Part shown: positions 63,500-64,000 of the stretch, one piece after another | Layout of the letters: every line of letters starts with the position of its first letter | Numbering within the stretch: position 1 is the stretch's first letter | Assembly: GCA_027459785.1 (NCBI GenBank) | Contig: DAIDGU010000026.1 | Location: 62,001 to 126,000, forward strand | Length of the DNA stretch: 64,000 nt | Direction: 5' to 3' | DNA from: Ktedonobacteria bacterium | GTDB taxonomy: Bacteria > Chloroflexota > Ktedonobacteria > Ktedonobacterales > JACDGC01 | Translations under genes and position numbers: made by a program | The notes under the pieces: model-generated | What the model was told of the DNA's origin: nothing | Seen by the model: the letters and a program-made list of their open reading frames with translations, nothing else | Databases searched by the model: none

Positions 63500-64000
63500 G
63501 ATCCGGTGATGCTCCGTTTGATGGTGGTCGCGGCGGCGGACCCCGCCTCGTGGAGCGCGGTGATGCCCGCCGGCAACGAGTGGCCGTTCGTCGTGGGAAC
63601 GCCGTGCAGTGCCTGGCCGCCGACGAAGATCTGGACGCCAGGGACGGTTCGCACCGCCTGCGCCAGTTCCAGCAGTTGGGCGCGGTTGGCGGGCAGCGTG
63701 GCCGACAGGCAGACGGCCCCCGGCTGCGTCGCCTGCGCGGTCCTTACCAGCGACGGGGCATCCGTATTCTGCCCCAGGTACAGCACGCGCACGCCGCGTC
63801 GGCGCAAGAACAGCGCCAGCATAAACGGCCCCAATTCGTGATTTTCGCCAGGCACACAGGCGACGATCACGGCGGGGCCAGCATCGGGCTGGTAGGTCAG
63901 CCGCCACACGGCGTCGAGTTGGGCGCGGATGATGTTCGAGAGGAAGTGTTCCGCCACGATCACATCTTTGCCCGCGTCCCACTCCTGGCCGATGGTATAC
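63496..64000 (-). CDS. B12-binding transcriptional regulator, CarH/LitR-like (C-terminal part, gene continues beyond window)
   Basis: The frame is open to the window edge, so the N-terminus, expected to be a MerR-type HTH, is missing. Visible: a four-helix segment ending in a GQEWDAGKDVIVAEHFLSN stretch, characteristic of MerR-B12 sensors (AGxxxVAxEHF), then a cobalamin-binding Rossmann domain with the ExHxxG motif GENHELG, strands RVLYLGQNT and SATLP. CarH-type proteins use adenosylcobalamin as a light sensor to release DNA. Coupled to the membrane protein by an ATGA overlap. Confidence 0.85.
   Translation of the reverse strand, partial: YTIGQEWDAGKDVIVAEHFLSNIIRAQLDAVWRLTYQPDAGPAVIVACVPGENHELGPFMLALFLRRRGVRVLYLGQNTDAPSLVRTAQATQPGAVCLSATLPANRAQLLELAQAVRTVPGVQIFVGGQALHGVPTTNGHSLPAGITALHEAGSAAATTIKRSITGS

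Noticed and set aside
63500..63982. N-terminal extension of the membrane protein at 62588
   Set aside because: This stretch codes in another frame for the B12-binding domain; the ATGA overlap at 63496-63499 fixes the start.

Overview
The window is high-GC bacterial chromosome with short intergenic gaps and genes on both strands. A member of the Chloroflexota is the best guess. This rests on the overall gene set, the Thr/Pro-rich exported proteins, the small GDCCVFCSYG-type zinc-ribbon protein and the many short palindromic intergenic repeats. No rRNA or tRNA gene was seen, so placement below phylum is not attempted. Most of the region is ordinary core and accessory chromosome. No CRISPR array, integrase, transposase or prophage was found.

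Layout. 0-9.6 kb: two membrane proteins, an APC permease, a zinc-ribbon protein, the ligA / DUF4258 / YgiT-type operon, then an ECF sigma factor coupled to a zinc-finger anti-sigma factor. 9.7-16.9 kb: beta-propeller lipoprotein, two-gene ABC exporter, MFS transporter behind a long structured leader, exported protein, acyl-CoA dehydrogenase. 17-24.4 kb: a repeat-bearing, lower-GC stretch, a zinc-ribbon membrane protein with 11-residue repeats, a methyltransferase and two paralogous GT-C membrane glycosyltransferases separated by a methyltransferase remnant. 24.4-34.3 kb: the yvcK operon, GNAT, acidic small protein, orphan histidine kinase, M20 amidohydrolase, a probable small RNA, a FemAB-like transferase. 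34.4-41.8 kb: the transglutaminase / DUF58 / MoxR operon, then acylphosphatase-gatC-gatA. 41.8-54.4 kb: an orphan DppB-type permease bracketed by two inverted-repeat elements, aldo-keto reductase, thioredoxin-like ferredoxin, XRE regulator plus MFS, M48 peptidase, PIG-L deacetylase, dienelactone hydrolase, O-methyltransferase. 54.4-64 kb: type 4/5 uracil-DNA glycosylase, IMP dehydrogenase (guaB) interrupted by a full-length intein, TPR-rhomboid protein, membrane proteins, a Dph6-like ATPase, and the end of a B12-binding (CarH/LitR-like) regulator.

The outstanding feature is guaB. A 377-residue intein with both LAGLIDADG motifs splits the IMPDH active-site loop directly before Ser-Ile-Cys. The gene is transcribed from a clear promoter through a strongly foldable leader of about 170 nt. 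Secondary points: a recurrent extended -10 promoter word (TGCTAYANT); three convergent gene pairs that share a single CTAG as both stop codons; several families of short dispersed palindromes; a candidate terminator-ended small RNA at 32.9 kb; and a decayed duplicate of the methyltransferase gene that records a tandem duplication in the glycosyltransferase locus. Protein assignments rest on motif recognition from memory; no database search was possible.
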